Counted from the first letter of the stretch, positions 49,112-58,696 are shown. The stretch is DNA of 64,000 bases from Lentzea waywayandensis (GCF_900115955.1 NZ_FOYL01000005.1:248001-312000); one strand, 5' to 3'. Notes: generated from the sequence alone by a model not told the origin. Numbers and translations: made by a program.

Positions 49112-49546
49112 ATGCAGATCCACCAGGTCATGCCGGACGACTGGGAGCTCTGGCGTGACATCCGCCTGGACGCGCTGGCCAGCGACCCCGAGGAGTTCGG
49201 TTCCACACTGGCGCGCGAGCAGACGTACACCGAGAACGAGTGGCGTGACCGCGCGGCGGAGGGCCTGAAGCTCGTCGCGCTCGACGCCCGTCCCGTCGCC
49301 CTGGTCGCCGCCACCGCGAAGCCCGAGGGGCTCTACCTCTACTCGATGTGGGTGCGCGACTCCCACCGCGGCCGGGGCGTGGGCGAGGCGCTGGTCAGAA
49401 CGGTGCAGAAGTGGGCGGCCGAGGAAGGCTGGAAGATCGTGCGGCTGCGGGTGTACGACCACAACCTGCCTGCTCGCCGCCTCTACGAACGGCTGGGCTT
49501 CGTCGACGCCGAGGAGCCGGAGCACATGGAGTTCCGGGTGAGCTAA
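49112..49546 (+). CDS. GNAT acetyltransferase
   Basis: GCN5-related acetyltransferase of 144 residues. Motif A with the acetyl-CoA loop is SMWVRDSHRGRGVGEALVRT, and motif B is YDHNLPARRLYERLGF. The substrate is unknown; small-molecule or protein N-acetylation are both possible. It diverges from the acyl-CoA dehydrogenase and precedes the thiolase by 55 bases on the same strand, with no coupling. Confidence 0.88.
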   Translation: MQIHQVMPDDWELWRDIRLDALASDPEEFGSTLAREQTYTENEWRDRAAEGLKLVALDARPVALVAATAKPEGLYLYSMWVRDSHRGRGVGEALVRTVQKWAAEEGWKIVRLRVYDHNLPARRLYERLGFVDAEEPEHMEFRVS

Positions 49547-49601
49547 TCGGTCACCCTTCACGGTCATGGCCAGCTCCCACGCGCGGGCCTAGCGTGGTGT
49601 C

Positions 49602-50804
49602 ATGAGCGAAGCCTTGATCTTCGACGCGGTGCGCACGCCGCGCGGCAAGGGGAAGCGCGGGTCGCTGCACAGCGTGAAGCCCGTCGATCTGGCCGCCGGC
49701 GTGCTGCGCGCGCTGTCCGAACGCAACTCCCTCGACACCTCCGCGGTGGACGACGTCGTGTTCGGCGTCGTGTCCCCGCTCGGTGAGCAGGGCGGCGACA
49801 TCGCCCGCACCGCCGTGCTGGCCGCCGGCTGGGACCAGCGCCCGGCCGGGGTGCAGCTCAACCGGTTCTGCGCGTCGGGCCTCGAGTCGGTGAACCTCGC
49901 CGCGGCCAAGGTCGCGTCCGGGTTCGAGGACCTGGTGGTGGCGGGCGGCGTCGAGTCGATGTCGCGCGTGCCGATGGGCTCCGACGGCGGCGCGTGGGCG
50001 ATCGACCCGCAGACGAACTTCGACCTGTCGTTCGTGCCGCAGGGCGTGTCGGCCGACCTGATCGCGACCCTGGAGGGCTTCTCCCGCACGGACGTCGACG
50101 CGTGGGCCGCCCGGTCGCACGCCCGCGCGTTCGAGGCGCAGAAGGACGGCCGGTTCGAGCGGTCCGTGGTGCCGGTCGTCGACCAGAACGGCACGGTGGT
50201 GCTCAAGGAGGACGAGACGATCCGTCCCGAGTCCACTGTGGAGTCTCTCGGGAGGCTCAAGCCCAGCTTCCAGTTCCACGGCGACCTCGGCTACGACACC
50301 GTCGCGATCGACCGCTACCCCACCGTCGAGCGCATCAGCCACGTGCACACGCCGGGCAACTCGTCGCAGATCGTCGACGGCGCCGCAGCGATGCTGATCG
50401 GGTCGGCGGCGACGGGCAAGGCCCTCGGCCTGACCCCGCGCGCCCGGATCGTCTCCGTCGCCGTCGTGGGCACCGAGCCGACGATCATGCTCACCGGGCC
50501 GGCGCCGTCCGCGCGCAAGGCGCTGGACAAGGCCGGGCTCTCGGTGGAGGACATCGACCTGTTCGAGGTCAACGAGGCGTTCTCGTCGGTCGTGCTGAAG
50601 TTCCTGCGGGACATGGACATCCCCGAGGACAAGGTCAACGTCAACGGCGGCGCGATCGCGCTGGGCCACCCGCTGGGCGCCACCGGCTGCATGATCCTGG
50701 GCACGCTGCTGGACGAGCTGGAGCGCCGGGACCTGCGCCGCGGCCTGGCCACGTTGTGCGTGGGCGGCGGCATGGGTATCGCGACGATCATCGAGAGGGT
50801 CTGA
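49602..50804 (+). CDS. fadA: Acetyl-CoA acyltransferase (thiolase)
   Basis: Thiolase of 400 residues, last step of beta-oxidation. The acyl Cys is in [13 protein letters not shown], the second His in [14 protein letters not shown], the general-base Cys in LCVGGGMG, with [10 protein letters not shown] also present. Three bases separate it from fadB, so the two make the fatty acid oxidation complex, although the order is fadA then fadB. The symbol is given by homology. An AraC-type regulator converges with the pair. Confidence 0.92.
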   Translation: MSEALIFDAVRTPRGKGKRGSLHSVKPVDLAAGVLRALSERNSLDTSAVDDVVFGVVSPLGEQGGDIARTAVLAAGWDQRPAGVQLNRFCASGLESVNLAAAKVASGFEDLVVAGGVESMSRVPMGSDGGAWAIDPQTNFDLSFVPQGVSADLIATLEGFSRTDVDAWAARSHARAFEAQKDGRFERSVVPVVDQNGTVVLKEDETIRPESTVESLGRLKPSFQFHGDLGYDTVAIDRYPTVERISHVHTPGNSSQIVDGAAAMLIGSAATGKALGLTPRARIVSVAVVGTEPTIMLTGPAPSARKALDKAGLSVEDIDLFEVNEAFSSVVLKFLRDMDIPEDKVNVNGGAIALGHPLGATGCMILGTLLDELERRDLRRGLATLCVGGGMGIATIIERV

Positions 50805-50807
50805 GGC

Positions 50808-52835
50808 ATGCCGTTCCACTACGACAAGGACGCGGACGGCATCGTCACCCTGACGATGGACATGTCCGGCTCCGCCAACGTGATGAACGACGAGTACCGC
50901 GAGCTGATGGGCGACGCCGTCGCGAGGCTCGAGGGCGACGACATCACCGGCGTGATCATCACGTCCGCCAAGAAGACGTTCTTCGCGGGCGGCGACCTCA
51001 ACGTGCTGATCGCGATCACCCCGGAGAACGCATCTCAGGCGCTGGAAGGCGTCGAGGAGCTCAAGTCCCAGCTGCGGCGCCTGGAGAAGCTCGGCAAGCC
51101 GGTCGTGGCGGCGATCAACGGGACCGCGCTCGGTGGCGGGTTCGAGATCGCGCTGGCCTCGCACCGCCGGATCGTGTTGAACGACAACGGGATCCGCGTC
51201 GGCCTGCCCGAGGCCACGCTGGGCCTGCTGCCCGGCGGCGGTGGCGTCACGCGCATGGTGCGGCTACTGGGCGTGCAGAAGGCGTTGCCGTTGCTCATGG
51301 AGGGCAAGCAGCTGCGGCCGGAACGCGCGCTGCAGGCCGGAATCGTGCACCAGGTCGTGGACACGCGCGAAGAGCTGATCTCCGAGGCCGTCGCGTGGAT
51401 CAAGGCGAACCCGGCGCCGACGCAGCCGTGGGACGTGCAGGGCGCGGGAGTGCCGGACCTGAAGTTCGGCGACCCCAACAGCTACGGCCTCCTCGCCGCG
51501 GCTCCCGCCGTGCTGAGCAAGAAGTCGCACGGCGTGTACCCGGCGCCGGAGAAGATCATGGCGACGGCCGTCGAGGGCGCCTACGTCGACTTCGACACGG
51601 CGCTCCAGATCGAGGGCCGTTACTTCGTGGAACTGGCCTCCGGTCAGGTCTCCAAGAACATGATCACGGCGTTCTGGTTCAACCTCAACGAGGTCAACGG
51701 CCGCGCGTCCGCGACAGGACAGCGCGTGGCGAAGCTGGGCGTGCTGGGCGCGGGCATGATGGGCGCCGGAATCGCCGAGGTGTCCGCGAAGGCCGGTATC
51801 GAGGTCGTCCTGAAGGACGTCTCCCTCGAAGGCGCCCAGAAGGGCGCTCAGGGCCTGGAAGGCATCACGCCGACCGACTCGGACGACGACCTCGCGGGCT
51901 GCGACCTGATCATCGAGGCCGTGTTCGAGAACCGCGAGCTGAAGAACAAGGTTCTTCCGGCCGCCGAGGCGAAGGCGTTGCCGGACGCGGTGATCGCGTC
52001 GAACACCTCGACGCTGCCGATCACCGGCCTCGCGTCGGCGGTGACGGCGCCGGAGCGGTTCATCGGCCTGCACTTCTTCTCGCCCGTGCCGAAGATGCGG
52101 CTCGTGGAGATCATCCGCGGCGAGAAGACGTCCGCGGAGACGCTCCAGCGCGCGCTGGACTACGTGCGACAGATCGGGAAGACGCCGATCGTGGTCAACG
52201 ACTCGCGCGGTTTCTACACCTCGCGGACGTTCGGCACGTACGTGATCGAGGCGATCTCGATGCTGGCCGAGGGCGTGGCGCCGGCGTTGATCGAGAACGT
52301 GGCGAAGAAGTCCGGCATGGCGGTCGGCCCGCTGGCGGTGTCGGACGAGGTGACGCTGTCGTTGCAGCTGAAGATCCACGACCAGACGCTCGCCGACGAC
52401 CCGTCGCTGGTGTCGGAGAGCCCGGCGTACGACCTCATCCGCGAGCTGGTGTCGCTGGGCCGCAGCGGGAAGTCCACCGGCGCGGGCTTCTACGAGTACC
52501 CCGAGGGCGGGAAGAAGTTCCTCTGGCCCGAGCTCACGACCCGGTACGCCAAGGCCGACGCCGGGGTGTCCGAACAGGACGTGCGCGACCGGCTGCTGTT
52601 CGTGCAGTCGCTGGAGACCGTGCGGTGCCTGGACGAGGGCGTGCTGACGTCCGTGGCGGACGCGAACATCGGCTCGATCTTCGGGTTCGGCTTCGCGCCG
52701 TGGAGCGGTGGCACGCTGCAGTTCATCAACTCCTACGGCGTGCAGGCGTTCGTGGAGCGCGCGGACTACCTCGCCGACACGTACGGGGAGCGGTTCCGGC
52801 CGCCGGCCTCGCTGCGGGAACGCGACAGGTTCTAG
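50808..52835 (+). CDS. fadB: FadB: enoyl-CoA hydratase / 3-hydroxyacyl-CoA dehydrogenase
   Basis: Bifunctional protein of 675 residues. The N-terminal crotonase part has FFAGGDLNVL, NGTALGGGFEIALASH and GLPEATLGLLPGGGG, with the two Glu of hydratase. The dehydrogenase starts near residue 310 with the NAD fold LGVLGAGMMGAGIAEVSAK, then NTSTLPIT, FIGLHFFSPV and a C-terminal helical domain. It carries two successive beta-oxidation steps, and fadA completes the cycle. It ends 4 bases into the convergent AraC gene. Confidence 0.95.
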   Translation: MPFHYDKDADGIVTLTMDMSGSANVMNDEYRELMGDAVARLEGDDITGVIITSAKKTFFAGGDLNVLIAITPENASQALEGVEELKSQLRRLEKLGKPVVAAINGTALGGGFEIALASHRRIVLNDNGIRVGLPEATLGLLPGGGGVTRMVRLLGVQKALPLLMEGKQLRPERALQAGIVHQVVDTREELISEAVAWIKANPAPTQPWDVQGAGVPDLKFGDPNSYGLLAAAPAVLSKKSHGVYPAPEKIMATAVEGAYVDFDTALQIEGRYFVELASGQVSKNMITAFWFNLNEVNGRASATGQRVAKLGVLGAGMMGAGIAEVSAKAGIEVVLKDVSLEGAQKGAQGLEGITPTDSDDDLAGCDLIIEAVFENRELKNKVLPAAEAKALPDAVIASNTSTLPITGLASAVTAPERFIGLHFFSPVPKMRLVEIIRGEKTSAETLQRALDYVRQIGKTPIVVNDSRGFYTSRTFGTYVIEAISMLAEGVAPALIENVAKKSGMAVGPLAVSDEVTLSLQLKIHDQTLADDPSLVSESPAYDLIRELVSLGRSGKSTGAGFYEYPEGGKKFLWPELTTRYAKADAGVSEQDVRDRLLFVQSLETVRCLDEGVLTSVADANIGSIFGFGFAPWSGGTLQFINSYGVQAFVERADYLADTYGERFRPPASLRERDRF

Positions 52836-53782
52836 GCGCGGTAGGAGCCGGGTGAGGACCCGGTCCAGCGCTTGAAAGCACGGTGGAAGGCGCTCGCCTC
52901 GGAGAACCCGAGGCGCAGCGCCAGTTCCTCCACCGACTCCCCGCCTCGCACCAGGGAGGCCACCGCCTGGTCGCGCAGCAGTTGCTCCCTCACCTCGCGG
53001 AACGACGTCCCCTCGCCCGCGAGCCTCCTGCGCAACGTCGGCGCCGACACCCCCAGCTGTGCCGCCACGGCCTCCAGCCCGGACACGCCGCGCCCGAGCA
53101 GCCGCCGCACGTGCCCCGCCGTGTCAGCGCCATGATCCCGGCGGGACAACAACTCCGCCGGCGAGTGCCGCAGGAACCGCTTCAGCGCCGCCTCGTCCTG
53201 CACGACCGGCATGCGCAGGAACTTCGGGTCGAACGCGATCGTGGTGGCGGGCGCGTCGAACCGCAGCGGGCAGCCGAAGATCAGGTGGTACTCGGCGGCG
53301 TGCGCGGGTTCCGGATAACCGAACTCGGCGCCCTGCAACGGAATGCGGCGGCCGATGAGCCACGACGAGAAGCGGTGCCACAGCACGAGAAGCGACTCGG
53401 TGAGGAAGTGGTCGGGGTCGCCGGGGATGTGGAGCGTGAAGCGGCCGTCGTCGAGCGACAGCTCCAGCGGGTCGTCGAAGAGCGCGTAGAAGGCGAGCCC
53501 GCGCCGCAGCGCCGACTCGAGGTCCGGGCAGTGCACGGCGAGCAGGCACATCATGGCGAACGTGCCGCGCTTCGACGGCCGTGGCCCGAAGCCCATGAAC
53601 TCGTCGTCGAGGACTTCCCAGAGCGTCTGGATGAACTTCGTGTACTGCGCCGGTGTCACGCGCGCACGGTCGTCCGCGAGAAGGCTTGAGGGGATGCCCG
53701 CGCCGTGCAGGACGACGGACGGTTCCGGGCACGCGCGGAGCGCCGCGCGCACGTAGTGGATCGCCACGGTCCTGGTGTGCAC
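52832..53782 (-). CDS. AraC-family regulator, OruR type
   Basis: Regulator of about 316 residues. The N-terminal arabinose-binding-like domain is of the OruR/virulence type (IHYVRAALRACPEP, GFGPRPSKRGTFAMM), and the C-terminal AraC double helix-turn-helix is SVEELALRLGFSEASAFHRA, FKRWTGSSPGSYRA. It lies convergent to fadAB and may control fatty acid use. GTG 53782 is the likely start from family length; a GTG at 53875 would add 31 residues. A promoter with an operator-like palindrome lies 155 bases before the start. Confidence 0.85.
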   Translation of the reverse strand: MHTRTVAIHYVRAALRACPEPSVVLHGAGIPSSLLADDRARVTPAQYTKFIQTLWEVLDDEFMGFGPRPSKRGTFAMMCLLAVHCPDLESALRRGLAFYALFDDPLELSLDDGRFTLHIPGDPDHFLTESLLVLWHRFSSWLIGRRIPLQGAEFGYPEPAHAAEYHLIFGCPLRFDAPATTIAFDPKFLRMPVVQDEAALKRFLRHSPAELLSRRDHGADTAGHVRRLLGRGVSGLEAVAAQLGVSAPTLRRRLAGEGTSFREVREQLLRDQAVASLVRGGESVEELALRLGFSEASAFHRAFKRWTGSSPGSYRA

Positions 53783-53936
53783 GACCCACAGTAAACGCCA
53801 CAGGCGGTGACGCGGCTCCGGGGAGAGTTGGAGTCGCGTCACCGCAGCAGTGGGCCCATCCAGTGAGCCGTGCACCTCGCCAACGGGGCTTCCGCACGCC
53901 CATCGGCAAGGGACGATGTTGTGTCCGTTGACGTTA

Positions 53937-53966
53937 ACGCTATGTGGTCTAGACCAAGAAAGTCAA
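53937..53966 (-). promoter_or_regulatory. Promoter of the AraC gene with a DasR-like operator in the spacer
   Basis: On the minus strand TTGACT (53966-53961) and TAGCGT (53942-53937) form a -35 and -10 with 18 bases between. The palindrome TGGTCTAGACCA at 53945-53956 fills that spacer and matches the inner 12 bases of the Streptomyces DasR element as I recall it. A repressor bound there would block the polymerase. Confidence 0.6.
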
Positions 53967-53999
53967 TAGTGCGAAGAGAGCAGCCGGGAGCCCGATGTT

Positions 54000-54536
54000 T
54001 CAGGCTTGTTCCAGTGGTGCGACAGCGAAGCCCGCGCTGAACCGCTGGCACCAGATCACGACACTCCGAATGCCGGAGACATCCACACCGGAAGGAATTT
54101 CGTACACCTGGTCGCCACGATTTCCCTTCAACTTGCCGAGACTCGTGAATCCCTGCCCGAACGTCTTCTCCGACGCGCTCGACGCGTGCGGGGACAGGTA
54201 AACGTACAGGTCAGGGCCATCGCTCGTGTCCAGCGAGGCGAACTGGACCGAATGCCCGCCACCCGGGAGTTTGATGAGGCTCGCCTTACCGGTCGTCGCG
54301 TGCTCAAGAGAGCGCCACTGTCCCGTCGCGACCTCTTTCGCCGTTTCGGCGGGCACCGGGACAGACGTGGAGACAGGCGCCGAGACGGACGCGGAAGTCG
54401 GCGCGGCGGGCACGAGCAACGCGTCGTGCGTTTCGCGAACCGTGAGCAGCCGCCACGGCTGGAACAGGTACAACCCGACCCCGAGCGCGACGACGAGCAA
54501 AACTGACACGGGGATCAGGAATCGGCGATGACGCAT
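54000..54536 (-). CDS. DM13-domain membrane-anchored protein
   Basis: Protein of 178 residues with an N-terminal membrane anchor (FLIPVSVLLVVALGVGLYLF) and a low-complexity Ser/Val/Pro linker. The outer domain matches DM13: HATTGKASLIKLPGGG, VQFASLDTSDGPDLYVYL and the end VVIWCQRFSAGFAVAPL. DM13 domains are proposed to take part in electron transfer or redox functions, with a conserved Cys in the IWC motif. Monocistronic. Confidence 0.85.
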   Translation of the reverse strand: MRHRRFLIPVSVLLVVALGVGLYLFQPWRLLTVRETHDALLVPAAPTSASVSAPVSTSVPVPAETAKEVATGQWRSLEHATTGKASLIKLPGGGHSVQFASLDTSDGPDLYVYLSPHASSASEKTFGQGFTSLGKLKGNRGDQVYEIPSGVDVSGIRSVVIWCQRFSAGFAVAPLEQA

Positions 54537-54598
54537 ACCGAAAATACTGGCCCAAACCGGACCGAAAAGAGCTTACGGAGTTGTTAGGGTCCCTAGCC

Positions 54599-54949
54599 GT
54601 GGCGACACAGGCGAGGATCGGCCAGGCCGTGCTCGGCGTCCTGATGGTCGGCTGCGCGCTGACGGGGCTGTTCCCCAGACCGGTACCGCTCCTCTTCGCC
54701 ATCGCGGCGGTCGGCACGGCCAACGCCGCGTTCCCTCTCATGCGCACGTTCGGCTCCGCACTGCTGGGCGGGGTGGCGGCCTCCTCGATCGCCCTCTCCT
54801 CGGTCCCGTTCGTCACCTGCTCCTCGGAACGCTTCACCGAGGTGTTCACCTGCTCGGGTGACGCTCCGACGTGGCATCTGACCGGAACCGTGCTGGTGGC
54901 AGGCCTTTCCGGGGCCAGTTTGGTACTCGCCCGGATCACGGATCAGTGA
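54599..54949 (+). CDS. Small membrane protein
   Basis: Protein of about 116 residues with four membrane segments (QAVLGVLMVGCALTGLF, PLLFAIAAVGTANAAF, ALLGGVAASSIALSS, GTVLVAGLSGASLVLA). No family recognised. Start GTG 54599 is uncertain; its ribosome-binding site is weak. It diverges from the DM13 gene, from which 62 bases separate it. Confidence 0.55.
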   Translation: MATQARIGQAVLGVLMVGCALTGLFPRPVPLLFAIAAVGTANAAFPLMRTFGSALLGGVAASSIALSSVPFVTCSSERFTEVFTCSGDAPTWHLTGTVLVAGLSGASLVLARITDQ

Positions 54950-55089
54950 CGGCGATCACTCAACCGGGGCCATCAAGGAGCCGATAAGGCATCCAGGCGA
55001 GCGTTCTCCTGCGACCGGACCACCCGGTAATCTGCCGAAGAGCGTGATCGCCCGACTTCACACCGTGAGCATTGACGAGGAGGACTGCT

Positions 55090-55482
55090 GTGCGCGCACT
55101 GTGGGCCGCAGGTGGTTCCGCTGTGCTCGGGTCAGCGTTGCTCGGCGTGCTGGTAGGCATGGCGATCCACGGGGCAGCCGGCGAAGAACCGCCGGGCAGA
55201 CCGCCCGCGTCCACCTGGATCTCGTCCACCCCCGGCACCCCGCCGAGCTCAGCGGAGAGCTCGACCGCGAACAACAGCAGCGCGTCGTCGAGCCCGAGCA
55301 GCTCGACCCCGAGCACCCAGCAGACGCCGAAGAAGACCACCCCACCGCCGGCCGCGACGAACCCGGCCGAGGCCCCGCCCCCACCGGCGCAGACGACGAC
55401 GGCGCCACCGTCCTCGTCCGGCTGGCCGTGCAGCCCGCTGAACCCGCTGCCGCCGCCCACCTGCAAGAACCTGGGCAACTAG
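55090..55482 (+). CDS. Secreted Ser/Pro/Thr-rich protein
   Basis: Protein of 130 residues with an N-terminal membrane or signal segment (AVLGSALLGVLVGMAIHG) and then a long low-complexity Ser/Thr/Pro stretch, ending in two Cys (WPCSPLN, PTCKN). GTG 55090 has GAGGAGG six bases upstream. Function unknown; the composition suggests a cell-wall spanning or glycosylated protein. Confidence 0.65.
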   Translation: MRALWAAGGSAVLGSALLGVLVGMAIHGAAGEEPPGRPPASTWISSTPGTPPSSAESSTANNSSASSSPSSSTPSTQQTPKKTTPPPAATNPAEAPPPPAQTTTAPPSSSGWPCSPLNPLPPPTCKNLGN

Positions 55483-55574
55483 CCCTTTCCCCGCACAGCG
55501 ACCGTCCCGTGCGGACGGAGTGCGGGCGTGTGCGACTTCCCTCGCGCCGGGCCCCGGTACGCGATCATGGCGGT

Positions 55575-56552
55575 ATGGCGAACACATCCAGCGACGGACG
55601 TCATCCATGGGGCGAGCCGCACGAGTCGGGCATGCTGGAGGTCGGCGACGGTCATTCGCTGTACTGGGAGGTGTCGGGCAATCCCGACGGCAAGCCGGCC
55701 GTCGCGCTGCACGGCGGTCCCGGATCGGGGAGCTCTCCGAGAATGCGGGGCCTGTTCGACCCGGACCGGTACCGCGTGGTCCTGTTCGACCAGCGCAACT
55801 GCGGGCGCAGCACCCCTTCGGCGACCGACCCGGTCGCCGACCTGTCGGCGAACACCACCCAGCACCTCGTCGGCGACATCGAGGCGCTGCGGGTCCACCT
55901 GGGAATCGAGCGCTGGCTGGTGGAGGGCGGCTCGTGGGGCGTCACGCTCGCTCTCGCCTACGCGCAGGCGCATCCGGAGCGGGTGACCGAACTGGTGCTC
56001 GTGGCCGTGACCAGCGGCGACCGCCGCGACACCGACTGGATCACTCGGGACATGGGCCGCGTCTTCCCGCGCGAGTGGGAACGGTTCCGCGACGGCGTGC
56101 CGCCGGCCGAACGCGACGGCGACCTGTCGGCCGCCTACAGCCGGCTGCTGCACGATCCCGATCCCGAGGTCCGCGCCAAGGCGGCACACGAATGGTGCGT
56201 GTGGGAGGACACGCACATGTCACTGGCCCCCGACGCCGAGCCGTTCCTGTCGGTCGCCGAGCCGGCGTTCCAGCTGGCCTTCGCCCGCCTCGTGACCCAC
56301 TACTGGTCCCACGGCTGCTTTCTGGAAGAGGGGCAGCTACTGCGTGACGTCGAACGGCTGCACGGAATTCCCGCCGTGCTGATCCACGGGCGTTACGACG
56401 TCAGCGGTCCACTGGGCACGGCCTGGGCGCTGCACAGGGCCTGGCCCGGCAGCGAACTCGTGGTCCTCGACGACACCGGGCACGGCGGCGGCAGCATGGC
56501 CGCGGCGATCGTCGCCGCCACCGACCGCTTCGGCCGTGCTCAGGGCGAGTGA
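55575..56552 (+). CDS. Proline iminopeptidase
   Basis: Alpha/beta-hydrolase peptidase of 325 residues (prolyl aminopeptidase family S33), which removes N-terminal Pro. The oxyanion loop is LHGGPGSGSS, the nucleophile Ser is in EGGSWGVTLAL, Asp is in HGRYDVSGP and His is in DTGHGGG. YWEVSGNPDGKPAV and FDQRNCGRS are family hallmarks. It is a single gene, cytoplasmic, followed 17 bases later by the convergent LacI gene. Confidence 0.92.
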   Translation: MANTSSDGRHPWGEPHESGMLEVGDGHSLYWEVSGNPDGKPAVALHGGPGSGSSPRMRGLFDPDRYRVVLFDQRNCGRSTPSATDPVADLSANTTQHLVGDIEALRVHLGIERWLVEGGSWGVTLALAYAQAHPERVTELVLVAVTSGDRRDTDWITRDMGRVFPREWERFRDGVPPAERDGDLSAAYSRLLHDPDPEVRAKAAHEWCVWEDTHMSLAPDAEPFLSVAEPAFQLAFARLVTHYWSHGCFLEEGQLLRDVERLHGIPAVLIHGRYDVSGPLGTAWALHRAWPGSELVVLDDTGHGGGSMAAAIVAATDRFGRAQGE

Positions 56553-56569
56553 TCGTCGCGGCCGAAGCC

Positions 56570-57595
56570 TCAGGCGGACTCGCGCCGCACCAGCACGGTG
56601 GGCAGCATCTGCTGCTTGCGCTTCACAGTCTCGTCCCTGAGCAGTTTCATCAGGTGCTCGACCATGTGCTTGACCTGCTCGTCCGAGTCCTGCCGCACCG
56701 AGGTCAGCGGCGGCGAGGTGTGCTCGGCGATGGCCACGTGATCGTCGAACCCGACCACGGCGACGTCCTCGGGAACCCGCCGCCCGGCCTCGTGCAACGA
56801 CTCCAGCGCACCGGCGGCCATGAGGTCGGAGGCCACGAACACGGCGTCGAGCGCGGGCACCCGAGCCAGCAGAGCGGACATGGCCTTCCGCCCGCCCTCC
56901 CTGGTGAACCCGCCGTCCTCGGTGAGCCGGGCGACGCCCTTGTCGTCCAACGACAACGCCGACTTGAAGCCGTTCAGGCGATCGATGGCGGACAGCTCGT
57001 CCAGCGGCCCGGAGACGTGGACGATCTTCTTGCGCCCCAGCGACTTCAGGTGCTCGGTGGCGAGGACGGCGCCGCCCTCGTTGTCGTTGTCGACGAGGTG
57101 CATGCCGCGCAACGAACCCCAGGGCTTGCCGGCGTAGACCACCGGCAGCGGCAGCTTCTTCACCACGGAGACGACCTCGTCGTTGCGGTGCGGCGCGAAC
57201 ACCAGGGCACCGTCGACGTGACCACCGGCCAGGAAGCGGTGTGCGCGGGCCTGATCGTCCGGCGAGTGCACCAGCATCAGCACCATCTGCACGTCGACGT
57301 CGGCCAGCGCACGCGCGCCGGCGCGGATCAGGCGCGCGAAGTGCGGGTCATCGAAGATCTTGGGCTCGGGCTCGGAGAACAGCACGGCCACGGCGCCTGT
57401 GCGGCGGGTGACCAACGCCCTCGCGGCGCGGTTCGGCTGGTAGCCCAGCGCCGACACGGCCGCGTTGACCGCCTCCAGCGCTTCCGGGCTGACGCGCGGT
57501 GACGCGTTCAGCACACGTGACGCCGTGGCGCGGGAAACCCCTGCCCTCGCGGCAACGTCTTCCAACGTCGGACGCGCGTGGTTGGACACGAGCAC
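56570..57595 (-). CDS. LacI-family transcriptional regulator
   Basis: Repressor of 341 residues. The N-terminal HTH is PTLEDVAARAGVSRATASRV, then the hinge LGYQPNRAARAL. The periplasmic-binding-like sensor domain follows (VLFSEPEPKIFDDPHF, VFVASDLMAAG, VVGFDDHVAIAEHTSPPLT), as in CebR and related sugar repressors. The GTG chosen has GAGGAG five bases upstream; several in-frame GTG lie near. It may control the beta-glucosidase operon 3-7 kb to the right, but it is not adjacent. A dyad near its start suggests self-control. Confidence 0.88.
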   Translation of the reverse strand: MLVSNHARPTLEDVAARAGVSRATASRVLNASPRVSPEALEAVNAAVSALGYQPNRAARALVTRRTGAVAVLFSEPEPKIFDDPHFARLIRAGARALADVDVQMVLMLVHSPDDQARAHRFLAGGHVDGALVFAPHRNDEVVSVVKKLPLPVVYAGKPWGSLRGMHLVDNDNEGGAVLATEHLKSLGRKKIVHVSGPLDELSAIDRLNGFKSALSLDDKGVARLTEDGGFTREGGRKAMSALLARVPALDAVFVASDLMAAGALESLHEAGRRVPEDVAVVGFDDHVAIAEHTSPPLTSVRQDSDEQVKHMVEHLMKLLRDETVKRKQQMLPTVLVRRESA

Positions 57596-57624
57596 CACCA
57601 CTCCTCGATGAAAACCTTTGAGTC

Positions 57625-57639
57625 GCTAAGCAGCTTAGC
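57625..57639. promoter_or_regulatory. Possible LacI operator
   Basis: GCTAAG-CAG-CTTAGC, a perfect inverted repeat 30 bases upstream of the LacI start. Small dyads of this length are typical of LacI-family operators. It points to autoregulation. Confidence 0.5.
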
Positions 57640-57673
57640 CCCAAGCGATCTCCGAGGAGGGTCTCCGCGCTGA

Positions 57674-58696
57674 TCAACGTGTTTTTTCGGGGACGTCCGT
57701 CGTGATCGGCGTCTTCAGAGCACGCGCGCGTGGCGTGATCGACACCCTGAGCAGACCGTCCTCCCGGCGTGTCGTGGCCGCGAGCCCGGCGCGGGCGGCG
57801 GTCCGGACGAGAGCGGTCTCCGAGGGCAGGCACCACGCCACGAGCTCCGAATATCCGGCGGCGCGGGCGTCCGACGCCAGCGCGTCGAGCAGGGCCGCGC
57901 CTACTCCGCGGCGTTGCCAGGCGTCCTCGACCAACAGCGAGACCTCGGCGCAGTCCGGTGTGCCGGTGTGGATGAGCTGTCCGAGCGCCACGACCTGATC
58001 ACCGCACTGGCCGACGATCGTGGTGCCGCGGGGCGGGCTGAGCAGGCGGTGCAGCCAGCGGCGGGGCACGGTGCGCATGCCGGAGTGGTAGCGGTTGAAC
58101 ATCGTCCTCATGGAACAGCGGGCGTGCAGGCCGGCGACGGCGTCCTCGTCGGAGGCGGAGCCGGGGCGCAGGACCAGCGCGGCGCCGTCATCGGTGAGCA
58201 GTGCTCGCATCGAGGGCGCCGGCGCGTCCACGAGGTCGAGCAACGCCTGTGCGCGCGTGAGTTCGACCTGGGTGAACCGGGCCCAGCCGCGCCGGGCCAC
58301 CCACTCTCCCAGCTGGGCCTGGCCGTCCGCCGCCTCGCCGACCGTCACGGAGTCGGCGGCCAGCACCTGGCGGAGCGCCTCCCCGGTCTGGTCCGGGTCG
58401 GTCAGCGCCAGCCGGGCGGCGCGCAGCACGGCCGTCGGTTCGTCCACGAGATCGCGGATGTCGGCACGGGTGATCCCGACGCACTTGGCGCCCTCGCTGC
58501 GCACGGCCTCGATGAGGTCCGCGGGGAGCACGCCGACCCCTGCCCGCACGACGATCTCGTCCAGCACTCCGCGGGGAACGGGGATCACGTGCAGGGCGAG
58601 GACGTTGCAGTCGGAGGCGGCGAGCCGGACGGTGACGCGCGCGAGCGCGCCGGGGCTGTCGCTGAGTTCGAAGCGCAGGCGCCAGGTCGTCGTCAT
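57674..58696 (-). CDS. ACT domain - GNAT acetyltransferase fusion
   Basis: Protein of 340 residues. The N-terminal part is an ACT-like amino-acid sensor domain (LRFELSDSPGALARVTVRLA, CNVLALHVIPVPRG); the C-terminal part, from about 175, is a GNAT acetyltransferase (VSLLVEDAWQRRGVGAALLD, AWCLPSETALVRTAARAG). ACT-GNAT fusions occur in actinobacteria, where an amino acid tunes protein lysine acetylation, but the target is unknown here. A linker of about 80 residues between them is unassigned. Confidence 0.8.
   Translation of the reverse strand: MTTTWRLRFELSDSPGALARVTVRLAASDCNVLALHVIPVPRGVLDEIVVRAGVGVLPADLIEAVRSEGAKCVGITRADIRDLVDEPTAVLRAARLALTDPDQTGEALRQVLAADSVTVGEAADGQAQLGEWVARRGWARFTQVELTRAQALLDLVDAPAPSMRALLTDDGAALVLRPGSASDEDAVAGLHARCSMRTMFNRYHSGMRTVPRRWLHRLLSPPRGTTIVGQCGDQVVALGQLIHTGTPDCAEVSLLVEDAWQRRGVGAALLDALASDARAAGYSELVAWCLPSETALVRTAARAGLAATTRREDGLLRVSITPRARALKTPITTDVPEKTR

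Noticed and set aside
49994-52855. Open frame of about 950 codons over fadA-fadB in another frame
   Set aside because: Arg/Ala/Gly-rich and without any motif; it shadows the fadA and fadB frames, which have full family signatures.
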